DNA from: Blasia pusilla
Lineage: Eukaryota > Marchantiophyta > Marchantiopsida > Blasiales
NCBI GenBank assembly: GCA_050084515.1
Contig: CM114275.1
Span: 2,976,001-3,040,000 of the forward strand
DNA length: 64,000 bases
Direction of reading: 5' to 3'
Below, piece after piece: positions 13,105 to 24,220 of the stretch. A model generated the notes under the pieces. The model was given only the letters and a program-made list of their open reading frames with translations. It was not told where the DNA came from and made no database searches. The position numbers were made by a program, and so were the translations under genes. The first letter of the stretch is position 1. Each line of letters begins with the position of its first letter.

Positions 13105-13644
13105 GTGAAAGAAGAGAAGCGAGGATCTGGCCATCGCCGCACAAAGTGTGACCTTTGGAACAAAGAGGCCTCACAGTGGAACAAGGCCCATCTTCGACCC
13201 AGATGTGACTTATTGGAGATTGGATGGGCCGATAATGCGGCCCCTGGTTATGAGGCATGGTTGAGTGATGTAAAGGTATGGACGATGTGTTACTTAGATA
13301 TCTCATGTGTGGACATAGATAAACAAGATAGTATTTGCATGATCACCGTCCGCAATCATATGGACATGGCTTCGGAGTATGTTTGTGCATCCAGGTTAAA
13401 CCCTGATTGCTTAAGGAAGAAGATGTCTTCTTTACTGAAGACTGAGAGATACATGTTGAAGACTTACTTCAAGAGTGAGGGGGGGCATCGTGCGGTAAAA
13501 TGTCATCCCGATCATAAGCTTGTAGAATGGGAACGCCTCGTAGACTACTGGTTGTTCGACGCAGCCAAGATGAAAGCTAAAGTAATGAAATCAGCAAGGG
13601 GCAAGGTGGAGAATCCGAATCCCATTGGACGGTTAGGTGTTTAG
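13105..13644 (+). pseudogene. En/Spm accessory transposase exon, Transposase_24-like
   Basis: An open frame of about 179 codons contains WNKAHLRPRCDLLEIGWADN, YMLKTYFKSEGGHRAVKCHP and a C-terminal VEWERLVDYWLFDAAKMKAK, then KSARGKVENPNPIGRLGV. The WE-LV-YW ... K-S--(N/G)K--N pattern is that of the plant Transposase_24 family, the DNA-binding partner protein of CACTA elements. It lies downstream of the DUF4216 part and is followed, after an intron-like gap, by a helical exon at 14056. The exon itself is open, but the gene is broken downstream by retroelement E1. Confidence 0.7.
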
Positions 13645-14055
13645 GGTGTGAGGATTGGGGTTGTAAGTGTTCTTTGCAACTCCTTATTTGAGATGGTGTT
13701 TCTTACTTCCACTATAATCTTATTGTTAATCTACTTCAATACACAACTATGGGTGCATTCATTCCAACCAAATGGAGTAAAGAAAGATAAAACAATTACT
13801 TTTTTTTACATTAGGTACATTTGTTAGATTCTTACAATGTTGAGTTGGCTTGGAGGAGGGGGGAATAAGAGAAACTAAGAATGAGAGGGAGTTGCAAAGT
13901 ACTACACGTTTCAGAGGGAGCTTAGAGGTACGGTCCATCCTTGAGTGGTATAGCATGGAACATGAAGCATTGATGTTACTTGGAAGTATTTCTTTAAACC
14001 TACTTCTACATTGATAGGCTAAATCATTATACCCTCTTCACTATGTCTTTGTGTT

Positions 14056-14322
14056 TTGCAGAATGCCGTGGACTCACAAGTTACCAATCAACTAGAGGTG
14101 CAAGAGCAACGATGGGTAGAGGATGTAAAGCTTTTAAGGCATGAGTTAAGTTCCACCACAGCAGAATTAAGTGGACAGATTGCAAATCTGATCCAAATAG
14201 TTGCAGATCTTGCACGGAGGACAATAGGGGCAAAGGCTTCCAATGCCCACTCAACACCACGCATGACGGAGTCTAAAGTGCAAGAAGGTATGTCTATTTG
14301 TAAGAAATCATTGTATGCTTAG
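14056..14322 (+). pseudogene. coiled-coil exon of the CACTA second gene
   Basis: After a CAG acceptor, the frame NAVDSQVTNQLEVQEQRWVE then LLRHELSSTTAELSGQIANL shows heptad-like spacing of hydrophobic residues, and it ends near ESKVQEG at a GTATGT donor. A helical segment after Transposase_24 is usual in En/Spm-type accessory proteins and may mediate oligomerisation. Short downstream exons near 14490-14575 and 14710-14775 carry the DPLSGGSSDGEA word. That word recurs at 24719-24752 beyond the retroelement. Confidence 0.5.
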
Positions 14323-15083
14323 GCAAATCCTCATTTGAGTATTTGTTATTGTCTTATGTACTTCAATACACAACTATATGTGCAATCCTTCCAACCGGAA
14401 GGTAATTTCTTAGTGTTATTTCCATGCTCTTGTGCTTGCCTTGAATTCAACAATGTAGTTGATTTATAAACTGTGTATGAAGATGTGGGTGTGGGTACGA
14501 CAGGAAGGAGACAAGTGCCCTTAAAAAATGTAGATCCACTAAGTGGCGGCTCAAGTGATGGAGAGGCCACACATAAGGGTCTAGGTACAATATGGTTAGG
14601 AAATTCAAGTAATCAGATATCTCCAATTCTTAGATTTCAGGTTAGTTATTGAGATTCAGATTACTTAATTAGGTTGGTTACTTAAGATGGACTTCACATA
14701 TTGTTACAGGGAATCAAAAGATATCTGCTCCCTCCATCAAGTTAGGTGGAGAGGGAAGCTCAATCCGCCAAGGTATTTCCTACACTTTCCTAGTCACAAG
14801 GCTTTTGAAGTGTAGCTCAAAATTAATGGCATCTACATATTTACAACAAGAATGTGCTCTAGTTCATTGAGAGAAACTAATAAATCTTGATTCATACTTG
14901 TGTAGGAGTGCGCATGGTGACAACTCCTTCGATTCACGTGTCTCCTAAAGGTATGTAGTATGGATATTAGTGCTTGAAATTTGTTTTCTACCTTTCCTTT
15001 ATTCAGATATGATACCAAATAATGATTACAATGCTTCATCTTATATGATTTCATATTCAATTGATTGGACATGCAGGAAAGAC

Positions 15084-15088
15084 AGACA
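15084..15088. repeat. left target-site duplication of E1 (AGACA)
   Basis: AGACA lies immediately before the E1 left end TGTCGTGCGC and again at 24694-24698 right after the E1 right end. Removing E1 plus one copy rejoins a continuous CACTA sequence (GAAAGACAGACA then CTATGCC). Confidence 0.75.
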
Positions 15089-15704
15089 TGTCGTGCGCAT
15101 ACATATCGCTACACAACATATATCGCTGGTCACATCTACACCACACAACATCGATCTTTCCCACACACGGGTCGATCCACACATGTACAAAAATCAACTC
15201 ATACATATACATGGAGATCACTCAACCAAAAATAAAGAGTAGTAAAAACGGCACACCCGGCCTAAAACTCCACTCCTCAATCTACATCGGCATATCGAGC
15301 CTCGTCCACCCTGTGCTATCAAAGAATCCGGACGCTAGCACCCTAGTCTTAGTTCACACACATGTAAGGGAGGTGCTCCAATGGCCCAACATGAGAAAGA
15401 TGGCTTAGGAAAGCCATCTTCCTCTCTTATATAGGTTGGGAAGAGCCAAAAGGCTCAAACCCTAGAAATAGCCCTTCCTTGTAAACTCTCGCACGACACA
15501 GTTACCAAAGGCGTGACTGGTCAACAAGTCATCCGGCTGTAAAAGACCTCAACATGAAAGTCGTCAGAAACGACGTTCCTGACGCAATGGACCTATCCTC
15601 AACCTCATCCGACATTGTGGGACAAAGTTACACTCAAGATAGTCCGTTGGCTCCTACGCCCTATCCACGATAGATCTCGGCCTATCGGCTACTCAGATGT
15701 GACA
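15089..15704 (-). repeat. E1 3' terminal repeat unit (blocks B+A)
   Basis: On the plus strand this unit reads A (15089-15227) then B (15229-15704). It begins TGTCGTGCGC and ends GATGTGACA, so it is bounded by TGT...ACA as LTRs are. Block B matches the right end of the element (24221-24692) closely, including the stretch GAGAAAGATGGCTTAGGAAA. Block A does not occur at the right end. Confidence 0.8.
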
Positions 15705-15706
15705 AC

Positions 15707-15845
15707 TGTCGTGCGCATACATATCGCTATACAACATACATCACTGGTCACATCTACACCACACAACACCGATCTTCCCCACACACGGGTCGATCCACAC
15801 ATGTACAAAAATCTACTCATACATATACATGGAGATCACTCAACC
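15707..15845 (-). repeat. E1 internal copy of block A (A'), between PPT and 3' repeat
   Basis: This 139-bp copy differs from block A at about six positions. Two bases (AC) separate it from the end of block B, and the purine tract lies on its other side. The same A', 2-nt spacer and B order occurs in E2 and E3. Confidence 0.8.
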
Positions 15846-15853
15846 GTCCCCCT
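15846..15853 (-). promoter_or_regulatory. E1 polypurine tract
   Basis: On the minus strand this reads as part of AACTAGGGGGACGGT, with A' starting right after it. E2 (CTAGGGGGGCGAT) and E3 (CTAGGGGGGCGGT) have the same tract at the same place, as expected of the plus-strand primer of a retroelement. Confidence 0.7.
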
Positions 15854-15920
15854 AGTTTGCAGTTGGATCCCTCCAACTCCAGATAGAAAATATCACATCT
15901 CTCTGACATGACCTACTACC

Positions 15921-16061
15921 CTATACACATCTCGGACACATCCATCGTCCCGTGGGAACCACATCAAGAGGGGGGGTCAGACATGACATATGTCACCCTC
16001 GAGAACAACCATCACATACCAACATGGTGGCTGCACTCCTCGAAGATCCGCACAACATACA
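15921..16061 (-). pseudogene. PHD finger at the C-terminus of E1 pol, one in-frame stop
   Basis: The minus-strand frame downstream of integrase reads CMLCGSSRSAATMLVCDGC, then SRG-stop-HMSCLTPPL, then GRWMCPRCV and a stop. This gives C-x2-C, x11, C-x2-C, x4, H-x2-C, x14, C-x2-C, a complete C4HC3 PHD signature. The only lesion is a TGA where family members have the Trp before the His. E2 keeps that Trp (GWHMACLTPPL) at 39977-40117. Known: PHD fingers read histone H3 tails. Inference: it sits where chromoviruses carry a chromodomain, so it may target integration to a chromatin state. Confidence 0.82.
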
Positions 16062-16349
16062 CCTCAAGCCTGCAGGTACCACTGCCAAACTTGGATCCAC
16101 CGTCCCATCTACGTTCGGAAGATGACATGGCGCACAATTGCGCACATGATCCTTCCAAACCATACCATCTCGTCCCTCCAACATGAGGACTCCGGTCGGT
16201 AATACCTCGCGCACATGTAGGATCGTGCGTCTTGTAGTGACATCTAGCGTCGTGGGTGCCGCCTGCTGTAAATACACGTAATCTCCAGGATGAAACCTCC
16301 TACTCCCTGGACGATAACCTCCTCCACGAATGGTCGCGCACCTCAATGT

Positions 16350-17286
16350 ATCTCTATCTTTGGGCAATAGCTAAGTTCTCAAAGGCCATAGGCATAACTC
16401 TCGAAAAACTTCTACCCTCTCGAGAACATGCTTGCACCCACACATCTGGATCATCAAGATCTAACACCTCCGCCATGTCACGTCGAATCGCTGCAGGTAA
16501 ATCTGGCTCTCTCCCAAAAAGCAAAAAGTACGGTGAAAATGACGCCAAGGATGCCTGCCGACTAAAGCGATAACCCATAGCCAACCATGGCAATCGAGGT
16601 CCCACTCACTGAATCGCCCCCGCTGCAAGCCATACTTGCGCAATCCTCTCTTCACCGTCTGTACCACTCTCTCGCCAATCCATCCGCCTCAGGATGATCC
16701 TAGACGTGGTGCGGTGATCTATCGGCCGCTGATCACACAAGGCTCGAAACTCTCCTCGAACTCGGTACTCGTGCCGGGTCAACACCTCCGCCGGTGCACC
16801 AAAGTGACTAAGCACACGATCTAGAAACGCATAAGTTGTTCCTCGCCGCTTTGTCGGTAGTGCCACCAACTCTATCCACTTGGAGAAATGCTCCACCATG
16901 ACCAACACGTACCTATGATGACACCCTGTCAATGGCAAAGGTCCCGCAAAGTCTAAACTCCACCGATAACCTAAACCCATAATCGGCAAAGGATGTAATC
17001 TGGAGTGGGAGCATTGAAGGATGCTCGCACTGACTCTGTCACATACCATACATCCGCCACAAATTGTCTGACCAAAGATGCATGCCGCACCACCAATATC
17101 GAACCGGAGAGGTAAAGCACGCTTTACTCCGAAATGTCCCAACTCCTCATGGGCATGTCGACTCTGGTGCTCATTGGGAAGGATGAGGTACCACTCGTAT
17201 CCTACCATCTCCCCATACCCGCAAAATGTGAGTCCCTCCCACCTGAACCTCTTGGCTCTCTCAGGATCCGATCCGCTCCCTAGCAC
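16350..17286 (-). pseudogene. E1 integrase (zinc-binding plus DDE core), degenerate
   Basis: The zinc-binding part has HAHEELGHFGVKR followed by CGGCMVCDRV. The core begins YRWSLDFAGPLPLTG (first catalytic Asp), then VMVEHFSKWIELVALPTKRR and SHFGAPAEVLT. The second Asp lies where the sequence is mutated (EVLTRHEYRV against EVLTD in E2). The catalytic Glu region is scrambled here, whereas E2 keeps HPEADGLAERVVQTVKRGL. The C-terminal part (FGREPDLPAAIRRDMAEVLD, then GDYVYLQQAAPTTLDVT) leads straight into the PHD finger. This is a Ty3/gypsy-type integrase, broken by frameshifts. Confidence 0.85.
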
Positions 17287-17491
17287 TCACTGTACTCGCA
17301 ATGACGCCAGTGCGTAAGAAGTCCACAACCTCCACGTCGTCATGGATATCACGACCACTTGTCACCTCCTTACTAACCTCCGGATCCAAAGACTCATCAT
17401 CCAACCCCACCATCGAGTCATCATGTGGTCGACCCGCCATAGTCAACCAACAAAGATAGGCGGATGCATGCCAACGGGCACCATCTCCTCA

Positions 17492-17996
17492 TCACTCTCT
17501 CCGTGCCATCGAGCTCCCCGTGACATCTCTCTGACTCGGACATGGATTACGACTCAACCCATCCGCATCCTGGTTCAGCCGACCTGGACTATGAACCACC
17601 TCAAACTCATACTGCTGTAGTAATAGAGCCCACATGGCAAGGTTTCCCGTAAGCTTGTCGGACTCCATCAACCACTTCAACGGTGATGATCGTGATAAGT
17701 GTGAAAGGGTTGCCAAATAAATAGCACCTAAAATGTGCCACGGCCCACACAGACCAAGCACTCTCCTCGTAGGAGCCAGCCGCCTCTGCAATGTTGTTCG
17801 ATCAACTCGCGTAAGCCACAACGAACTCCCTCTCCTCGTCATCCCTCCGAGTAAGCACCTTTGCTCCTAGACCAAACTTGCTCCAACCGTATGTAATCGA
17901 ATGGGCGACCCTAACCGGTCTCTGTAAAATGGGTGAGGATGTCAACTGCCCTGAGCTCTGAAATGCTCGCTCCCGATCATCTCCCCACAACCACAC
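17492..17996 (-). pseudogene. E1 RNase H domain, degenerate
   Basis: Frames across this stretch give EFVVAYASRVDRTTLQRRL and SPLKWLMESDKLTGNLAMWA, then YEFEVVHSPGRLNQDADGLS and RNPC. The K-WLME-DKL---LARW------F-V-H-PG--N-DADGLSR string is the classic Ty3/gypsy RNase H and connection region. A frameshift near 17790 splits it. E2 has the same domain at about 41640-41821 with fewer lesions. Confidence 0.82.
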
Positions 17997-18039
17997 CGAT
18001 CAAGTCTCGTCAACAAGGTCAAAGACTTTGCGATCGCAC

Positions 18040-18815
18040 TAAAACCCTTGACATACCGTCGATAGAAGTTCGCACCCAAGAAATGCTCGGACTCGACTCA
18101 CATCCAGAGGGCGTGGAATCTGCGCAATAGCCTCTACCTTCATGCTGAACGCCTAACCCACTCGGGTATATGGTGTGTCCCAAGTACTCAATCTGCTCTG
18201 AAAGAATCTACACTTGCCTGGATGTAACTTGGTCCATGTAACCGCAATCGCCGAAACACCTCCTCCAAGTGTCGCTCATGCTCCTCAACCGTGGGAATCA
18301 AGATAAGAATATCATCTATGTAACATCATACAAAATCCAAGCCACCAGTAATCCTATCCATCACTGAAACTCCGCAGGTAGCGTTCTTCAACCCAAATGG
18401 TAAGAACCGCCACCGATACAAGCAATCTCTCCGAACCGATCTATCCCCTGAACGTTGTCTTCTCCTTGTCCTCCAACTTTGATAGGAAGTCGATGATAGC
18501 CAAAGACGAGATCTAAAATCGAAGATCTTTGCATGCCCTACCGCATGAAAGATCTCCTCAGAGTAGGCATGGCATACCGATCGACCTCGTCTGTCGGTTG
18601 ATAGGACGGTAATCTCCACACATCCGCCTATCCGTCCAATTGCCATACATATCCTTTCTTTGCCGGCATGACGCGTGGCGGATGCATATTCTCCCCATGT
18701 GACAACTCCACAAGTCCCGCCTCCAACAAGTCCCGACTCGCTCTGAATCAAGGCTCGCTCCATATCGAATACCAGTAGGGTTGACGAAAGATCGGCGTAT
18801 CACTAGCCAACTCAA
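18040..18815 (-). pseudogene. E1 reverse transcriptase, degenerate
   Basis: Seen on the minus strand are RWRFLPFGLKNATCGVSVMD, then CYIDDILILIPTVEEHERHL with a stop inside, and downstream NFYRRYVKGFSAIAKSLTLL. PFGL-NA, (Y/F)xDD and N-YRR-(I/V)--FS-IA--L--L are Ty3/gypsy RT landmarks. The upstream fingers (AGKERICMAIGRIGGCVEIT is the shifted equivalent of a W-MC-DYR--N segment) are frame-shifted. There are several stops and at least two shifts. Confidence 0.82.
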
Positions 18816-19426
18816 TCAGTATCCCGGGACCCTTCAAAGATACCCAAGTCTCTCATCATCAAGGCAAAACAACCGACATGCCCTCTCGAGAAACCTATGA
18901 ACTCGCTGTCGCTCTCCTCCTATCAACTTGAGACCTATCACAGTCGCCAAGTCTCCATCGTGACCTCACTCGAGAGAGGGCGCAACCTCCGGCTTTGGTT
19001 GCTATGTAGCAACCCTAGCCACCTCCGCAACCACTCCACTCGACCTCCTACACCATGCTCCACATCCGAAAAATGAACATGTGCTACTCTAGCCGCCTAT
19101 CGCACTCTCGCTTGAACGAGCGCCCCGGGAAGTCCATGGGTGCCTATCTCTCCTCATCTGCCCCTAGCCAATGCCTGTATAGACCTCAGAGGCGTGGTCC
19201 AACTCGTGGACGTGGACGGCATGGATGACACTCGCATCCGTCTCGCTCGCCAACCATACCTAGGCCGACTATCCATGTGAGACAATTGAGGTCCATTGCC
19301 TGCCCTAACACTGTCTCCGTGATGCCTCGTCATCCTCGGCACCGCCGTGGTACGGTAGTGAACCCCATGGCGGCGCTCGCGCTCATCTCAGAGGCTCCTC
19401 CAATACTCCGGTCACCTCATCCCAAA
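18816..19426 (-). other. E1 spacer between methyltransferase and reverse transcriptase
   Basis: No domain is recognisable in any frame. A short minus-strand frame (19154-19342) is arginine- and serine-rich. By position this is a linker or the N-terminal part of RT, decayed beyond recognition. Confidence 0.35.
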
Positions 19427-19429
19427 TCA

Positions 19430-20219
19430 TGCCTGGTCCTCCCCGACGAAAGGCATGGGATCCGGGAAGCTCACCAACGAGGTAAGGCTGCCCTCAACTC
19501 CCCCCACCCTATTGGCCGTGGCCAATGGTGGTCTATCATCGCGTGTCACTACTTGAGATCGACGCCCGAGTCCAAAATAGCATCCACCGTGAGATGTGGT
19601 GCTCTCGACTCCATGTAGGCTCGACTTCAAGTACCTCGATGGTATCAGGTTCGCCCACCACGCCATCGTGGACGATGGGCACGTGACCCAACTCGCTGCA
19701 TCTAACAACACGGCCGGTCCCAACCAGACTCACCGATGTACACTCGTCATCACACGTGCACGAGTATCTCCCAACAACGGCACGTTCTCCAAAATGTACT
19801 GTTGGAGAACATATCGACTCTGCTGCAAGTGTCGTACTACTCGCAAAGATCTCCCAAAACATCCATGACCTCGGATCCGCAATCCAAATCCTCGGACGGT
19901 GATGAATGACCCGACATGGCCATCCAGCAATCACCAAATGAATGGTCCCAACTCTATCCAGATCCTGCGCCCCCACCAAAGATATGTCGACGGGTAGCGA
20001 TGTTGGTATCCCGTCATCGCAGATACGGACAACAACTCGGATACCTCTCGGACCAATCTCGCCCACGTGACGTAATGATACTCGCCGCACGGTCTCATCT
20101 CTCTCCACATAAAGGTACTGATGCACCCGCATGCCCGCCTGCAATATTGCAGCCAATCCGGTGCTAATCCCTCCATAGAGATCTAACACCCTAACACCCT
20201 CCTCTGAGCACTGCCACAC
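19430..20219 (-). pseudogene. C5-cytosine DNA methyltransferase domain carried by retroelement E1, frameshifted
   Basis: The first frame gives VRVLDLYGGISTGLAAILQ (motif I, SAM binding), an acidic YVERDE (motif II-like), and HLVIAGWPC (motif IV, catalytic Pro-Cys at about 19914-19919), then DPRSWMFWEIF. A shifted frame continues RVVRHLQQSRYVLQQYILEN-VPLLGDTRARV, with the ENV triad of motif VI at about 19781-19789. A third frame gives LLDAASWVT and AWWANLIPSRYLKSSL, resembling motif VIII. Motif order is I-IV-VI-VIII, as in DNMT3 and bacterial enzymes and not the permuted DRM order. It lies inside the element between gag/protease and RT on the same strand. Motif I recurs in E3 near 46640. Known: some eukaryotic retrotransposons carry such domains. 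At least two shifts make it inactive here. Confidence 0.85.
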
Positions 20220-20539
20220 AACAGTGTGATATCTAGTGGGGTCATCGTCTCACTCCAAGAGCCCGACGCCACGTGACTCTCGCTGCTCTAGGATAAAAAC
20301 ATGACTCACGCCTGCCTCACGAGGTCGTCGGCACTCCTCTATAGCTCTCGAGTCGTACCCCATAATGGTGAAGAGGCATCGCTAACATGGGAAGAGACAT
20401 CCGCCATGGCCTGTCTCTCCGTGGGACTATCCGCTATGGGACATCCTCCGCATGTGCATTCCCCTCCAACAACTCTCTGGCCAGCCTAACACTACCGTGA
20501 AAGCCGCCAACGTGGTCGCTGACTCGCCCGTGATCGACC

Positions 20540-20800
20540 ATCTCGCCCCGCAAATTGCATGGTAATCGACTCATCCGACCTTCACCGACCGCCATCCTGG
20601 CCGATAAGCAACGGTCTCTCCCGTAAGTCAAGGATGAACTAGGGGATATAACATCGCACTCCCCACCAACACATCGCGATTTCGGCAAGTGTCGAATCGC
20701 ACGTAGCGCACCATAGCACTATCCGCCGCATGCTCGGCTGGACTCTCACAACAATCTCTGCCGAGTCATATATCGAGTGGGTGATACGCCCAATCGAGGT
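20540..20800 (-). pseudogene. E1 protease-like (retropepsin C-terminal) segment, degenerate
   Basis: A frame reads DSAMVRYVRFDTCRNRDVLV then GSAMLYPLVHP, and later YRPGW. E3 has the better version (SYDVLVGSMVLYPLGFIVDF, then SYRPGW). A hydrophobic-L-V-G---L--LG--IDFW string resembles the flap-to-C-terminus stretch of retropepsins (ILIG..FL....IDW). The catalytic D-(S/T)-G was not located, so the assignment rests mainly on position between gag and pol. Confidence 0.4.
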
Positions 20801-21444
20801 CTCAGATTTGGAAGGGACAAGGCTCAATGTCGGCCTTCCAGAACCCCAACGCTAAACACGCCGCCTTCCCTAACATCAAGGGTTGCGCCCCGAATCAAGT
20901 AGGATGCGTTGCGGATGGTATACTATCCCGTCGGACTAACCAAGCGAAATACTCACTCGGTTATCCAAAGAACACTACTCCATGTGTCACCACCGCCGCT
21001 CTATGGCCGATCGAGCCGGGCATATCTACCAACTTCGCCGCCGCATGCCATGACTCGTGGGGAACGTCCCAAGCACCGCTCGAGGGCAAGTCCACCACCT
21101 CCTCAACTACCTCTAAACAAGAAGCGTCATCTCTCCACGCTCACACAACGTGGCGGCCAACCGAACACCTCACCTGGTCCAACCCCAACGCCGCCAACTC
21201 TAAGGCGGAAAATAGCGAGTCGACTCACTCTAGTGGCCACCTCCAACATCAGAGTCGACACACCGACTCCACTCGAGCCGGTATAGGAGTTGTCACCCAA
21301 CTCCTGACGCCGACGTAGGTGCTCGAATCTGTAGGCACCGCTGGTCGCCGAGGCACCATCGATGGTGTGTGTAGTGCCTCCGATAATATGAACGACTGTG
21401 GAACCCTCGCCTGCCGCCCATCGGTCCCCTCTGGTGGGTCAATC

Positions 21445-23095
21445 TCAACTCCACCTCTCGATGGCTCGGTGCCTCTCACAACACCCCGAGTCACCATTGC
21501 ATTTGCCCAACCTGGCCGCACTACACATGAATCCCATATTGAGAGATCTCACCGGGTCAGGGGTAAGAGGTAGAGATCGAGTCACATCGATGCTCGCAGC
21601 CTCCGTGCCTTCCCTAAGCGCATCATCGTCATGGCAAGCAATCCTCGCTTCCAACCGATCAATGCGTGAGAGAAGTGCCGGCTCTGGTGCTCCTGCTCCA
21701 TCTCCTCTGGCTGGTGGTGGTCCTCTACCACCACGTCCTGGAAGAACTCCCCGACCTCCTCCAGGACGACCGCCCCCAGGCCCTCGGCCTACCTCTCGAC
21801 GTGCCCCTCGGCGAAGGTCAAAACATCTATCCCTAGTGTGACCATATCGTGGCAATGGTCACACCGGTGTGCCGTGGTGGGGCCATCCTCGTGGCTCTGT
21901 GCAATCGAGGCGCGTGGTGGTCTCTCCCATGCTTGTGGGGCGTCTCTCGCCTATGGGCCCTCCACACGTCCAACAAGACCACACCGGTCCCTCGCTGGGC
22001 AACATATGTAGGTGCGGTCGTTGCCTCATAGGCTCACGGTACCACCCGCCCCGCTCTCTAGGCACACGCCCGCTCCCGTGGTAATGGTGGTGCTCGGGCC
22101 GGGCACCGGTGGGGTCACCGCCGCCGTGGACCCGTCGACTCTCGAGAAAATCCAGCGGTCACTACCGCTCCTCACTCATGTTGAGCTCAATACGCTCGCA
22201 TACAACTCAAAGACCACCTTCAATGTGAGCTTGTGTGAATCAAAGACCGCATCTCGGACTCTCCTCCGTAGTTCTCGGTCCAGAACCCCGTACCAATACT
22301 TTGGACGACTACGCCTCAGTCACTCCAAACGTAGCAATGATCAGCCTCCTCATGCGTGTGAATGCCTCTCTCAGACTCTCACCCGATCGTCGCTGAAAAA
22401 TCAGAGACTCTTGACTTGTGGTGCGTGACGCCCTGGTAGCTCTTCCCCAAGCGCCGAAAGAACTCCTTTGTGGGGCTGAAGTGGTGGCCCTCTACCACCA
22501 GAGGTCTCTGCCACATTGCCTGTCTCACTGCCCTCCTCTCCATCTAGTCTCCGGGCTGATGGTGTGGGTCTCTCTCCTCTCACAATCCCATCATATGCCT
22601 CGCGACCACTAGTGGACACATACCCTGGAGCCCAATACATCCTCCAGGCATCGATCTCACCGAATATAGTGATCGAAACTCCATGTAGTCATCCATCGGA
22701 GGACCCTCCAAATCTTTGGAACAACCCCTTCCATGCCATGAAAGGGTTGAACGTGTCGGGTCCGTATCTCCGGAAGTCGCACCATGTGTCAAACTCCTGG
22801 ATGAAATCATCTAAGTCGATGGTGCCCATCGCACCGAGAAACGACGCATGCCCCGATGGCCCATGTCGTCCATCTCCTGCCAAGTACTACTGTCTCTGTC
22901 GGTGATCTCGTCACCAAACCCAGTGTCCAGTGATGACAATCCAGTCACGGATGGATGTCGCGGGAGGTCCTCACTGGTAACCCCTCGGTATCTCACTCCA
23001 CTCCGTGTCACACCACTACCATCGCCGACTACCCCGTTCTTCCGAACCCTGGAAGAACGCCGTGATGACAAACCCTGTCTCACCCGCTCAAGCAC
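21445..23095 (-). pseudogene. E1 gag region, degenerate
   Basis: The N-terminal frame contains VTRSGVRYRGVTSEDLPRHP, SSLDTGFGDEITDRDSSTWQ and MDDMGHRG. It continues as EFDTWCDFRRYG and FNPFMAWKGLFQRFGGSSDG, with YWAPGYVSTSGREAYDGIVR further on. The best-preserved homologue is the E3 ORF at 49481-50116, which reads the same blocks. Position at the 5' side of pol and the F--W---F pattern fit a retroelement Gag. The 21445-21855 tail is a G/R/P-rich basic segment suited to nucleic-acid binding. A CCHC knuckle could not be confirmed (CWTCGGPIGE is only part of one). Confidence 0.65.
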
Positions 23096-24220
23096 TCAGA
23101 CTCACCAAGAGTCTCCCACACGCCTCACTAGCTCACCTATGCTAACGTCAATCCCGTGATGACATACCCGGCCTCACGCACGCTCAACACTCGGGCTCAC
23201 CATGAGCCTCCCAACTGACTCACCTAACCTAGCGACACACTCTCGGTCATACACGCGACCCCTACTCGGCAACCGCCGTATATCCACCAACATGCTACAC
23301 ATGAAAAGAATCTACACTCGTCACCATCACTGCACCCATCTAGCACCGGCTACTACCCGATACCCAGCACTCTCAATCACACACGACAAGTGCGGGAAAA
23401 GGGACTCGAATGGGTAACCTGATCACGCCCTCCAACCTGCTGCACCGTCAATATGCACTCCTCCACATGATATGACAATCTCCGCCACATAACACTTCCC
23501 TCGACCAACACGTCGATCCTCCCGTCAACAGATGCGGACAACCCGTCGGCATCATGCACACGCCTCCAACAGTAAACTCGTAACGCCCTATGCGCGCCTC
23601 AAAAACAACATGTCACGCCCGCTGCCCAACTTGTCGATCACTCAGCACGTCGACATCCTCCCTGCCCTCACGTTGCCCATGCGCACCGCGTTCGCCGGAC
23701 CGACCTCGTCCGTCCTACCACGTTCGCTACGACTGTCCGACCGCCGTCGGTGCTACCACGTCGGAAAGGGGAGAGAAATTTTGGACAGCGGCCCTATGCG
23801 GGCCCCTTGGGCCCTAAATGCGGGGGGGAAGTGCGTGCCCGCGGGCCTTAATGCGGGGAAAATTCGTCTCGTCCGTGCCCTATCGTCCGCCGCCCTACCC
23901 TAAAATTCGCGACCTAACTCTAGCCGCCTTTTCTTGATAGCCCCCCGGCGGCTGCAAGACCCAAACTTGCCCGTTCCTTCTCTTTCGACGCCTTCACTTG
24001 CGTACACCCGACGCCCCACCACACGCTACACTCGGCTGCTGTCCCCAACAACTGCACCAAAGCAAAATCTGAGAAAACGGACAGCGCTTCGCCCCACGGC
24101 CTTCCGAACAGAAAAATGACACAAATTGACACACACACGTCTCAGGGCTCCCCAACCGAGGCAACTCGCTTGCCCACCCGCAAACAACAATTCCCACCAT
24201 TTCGACATCTTTCTCATGTG

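Noticed and set aside
16636-17317. Plus-strand ORFs within the E1 integrase region
   Set aside because: The minus-strand integrase motifs explain this stretch and the plus-strand frames have no domain.
21319-23159. Plus-strand ORFs of 80-150 codons opposite E1 and E3 gag
   Set aside because: They are shadows of the minus-strand coding region. Their serine/proline-rich translations come from GC-rich antisense.
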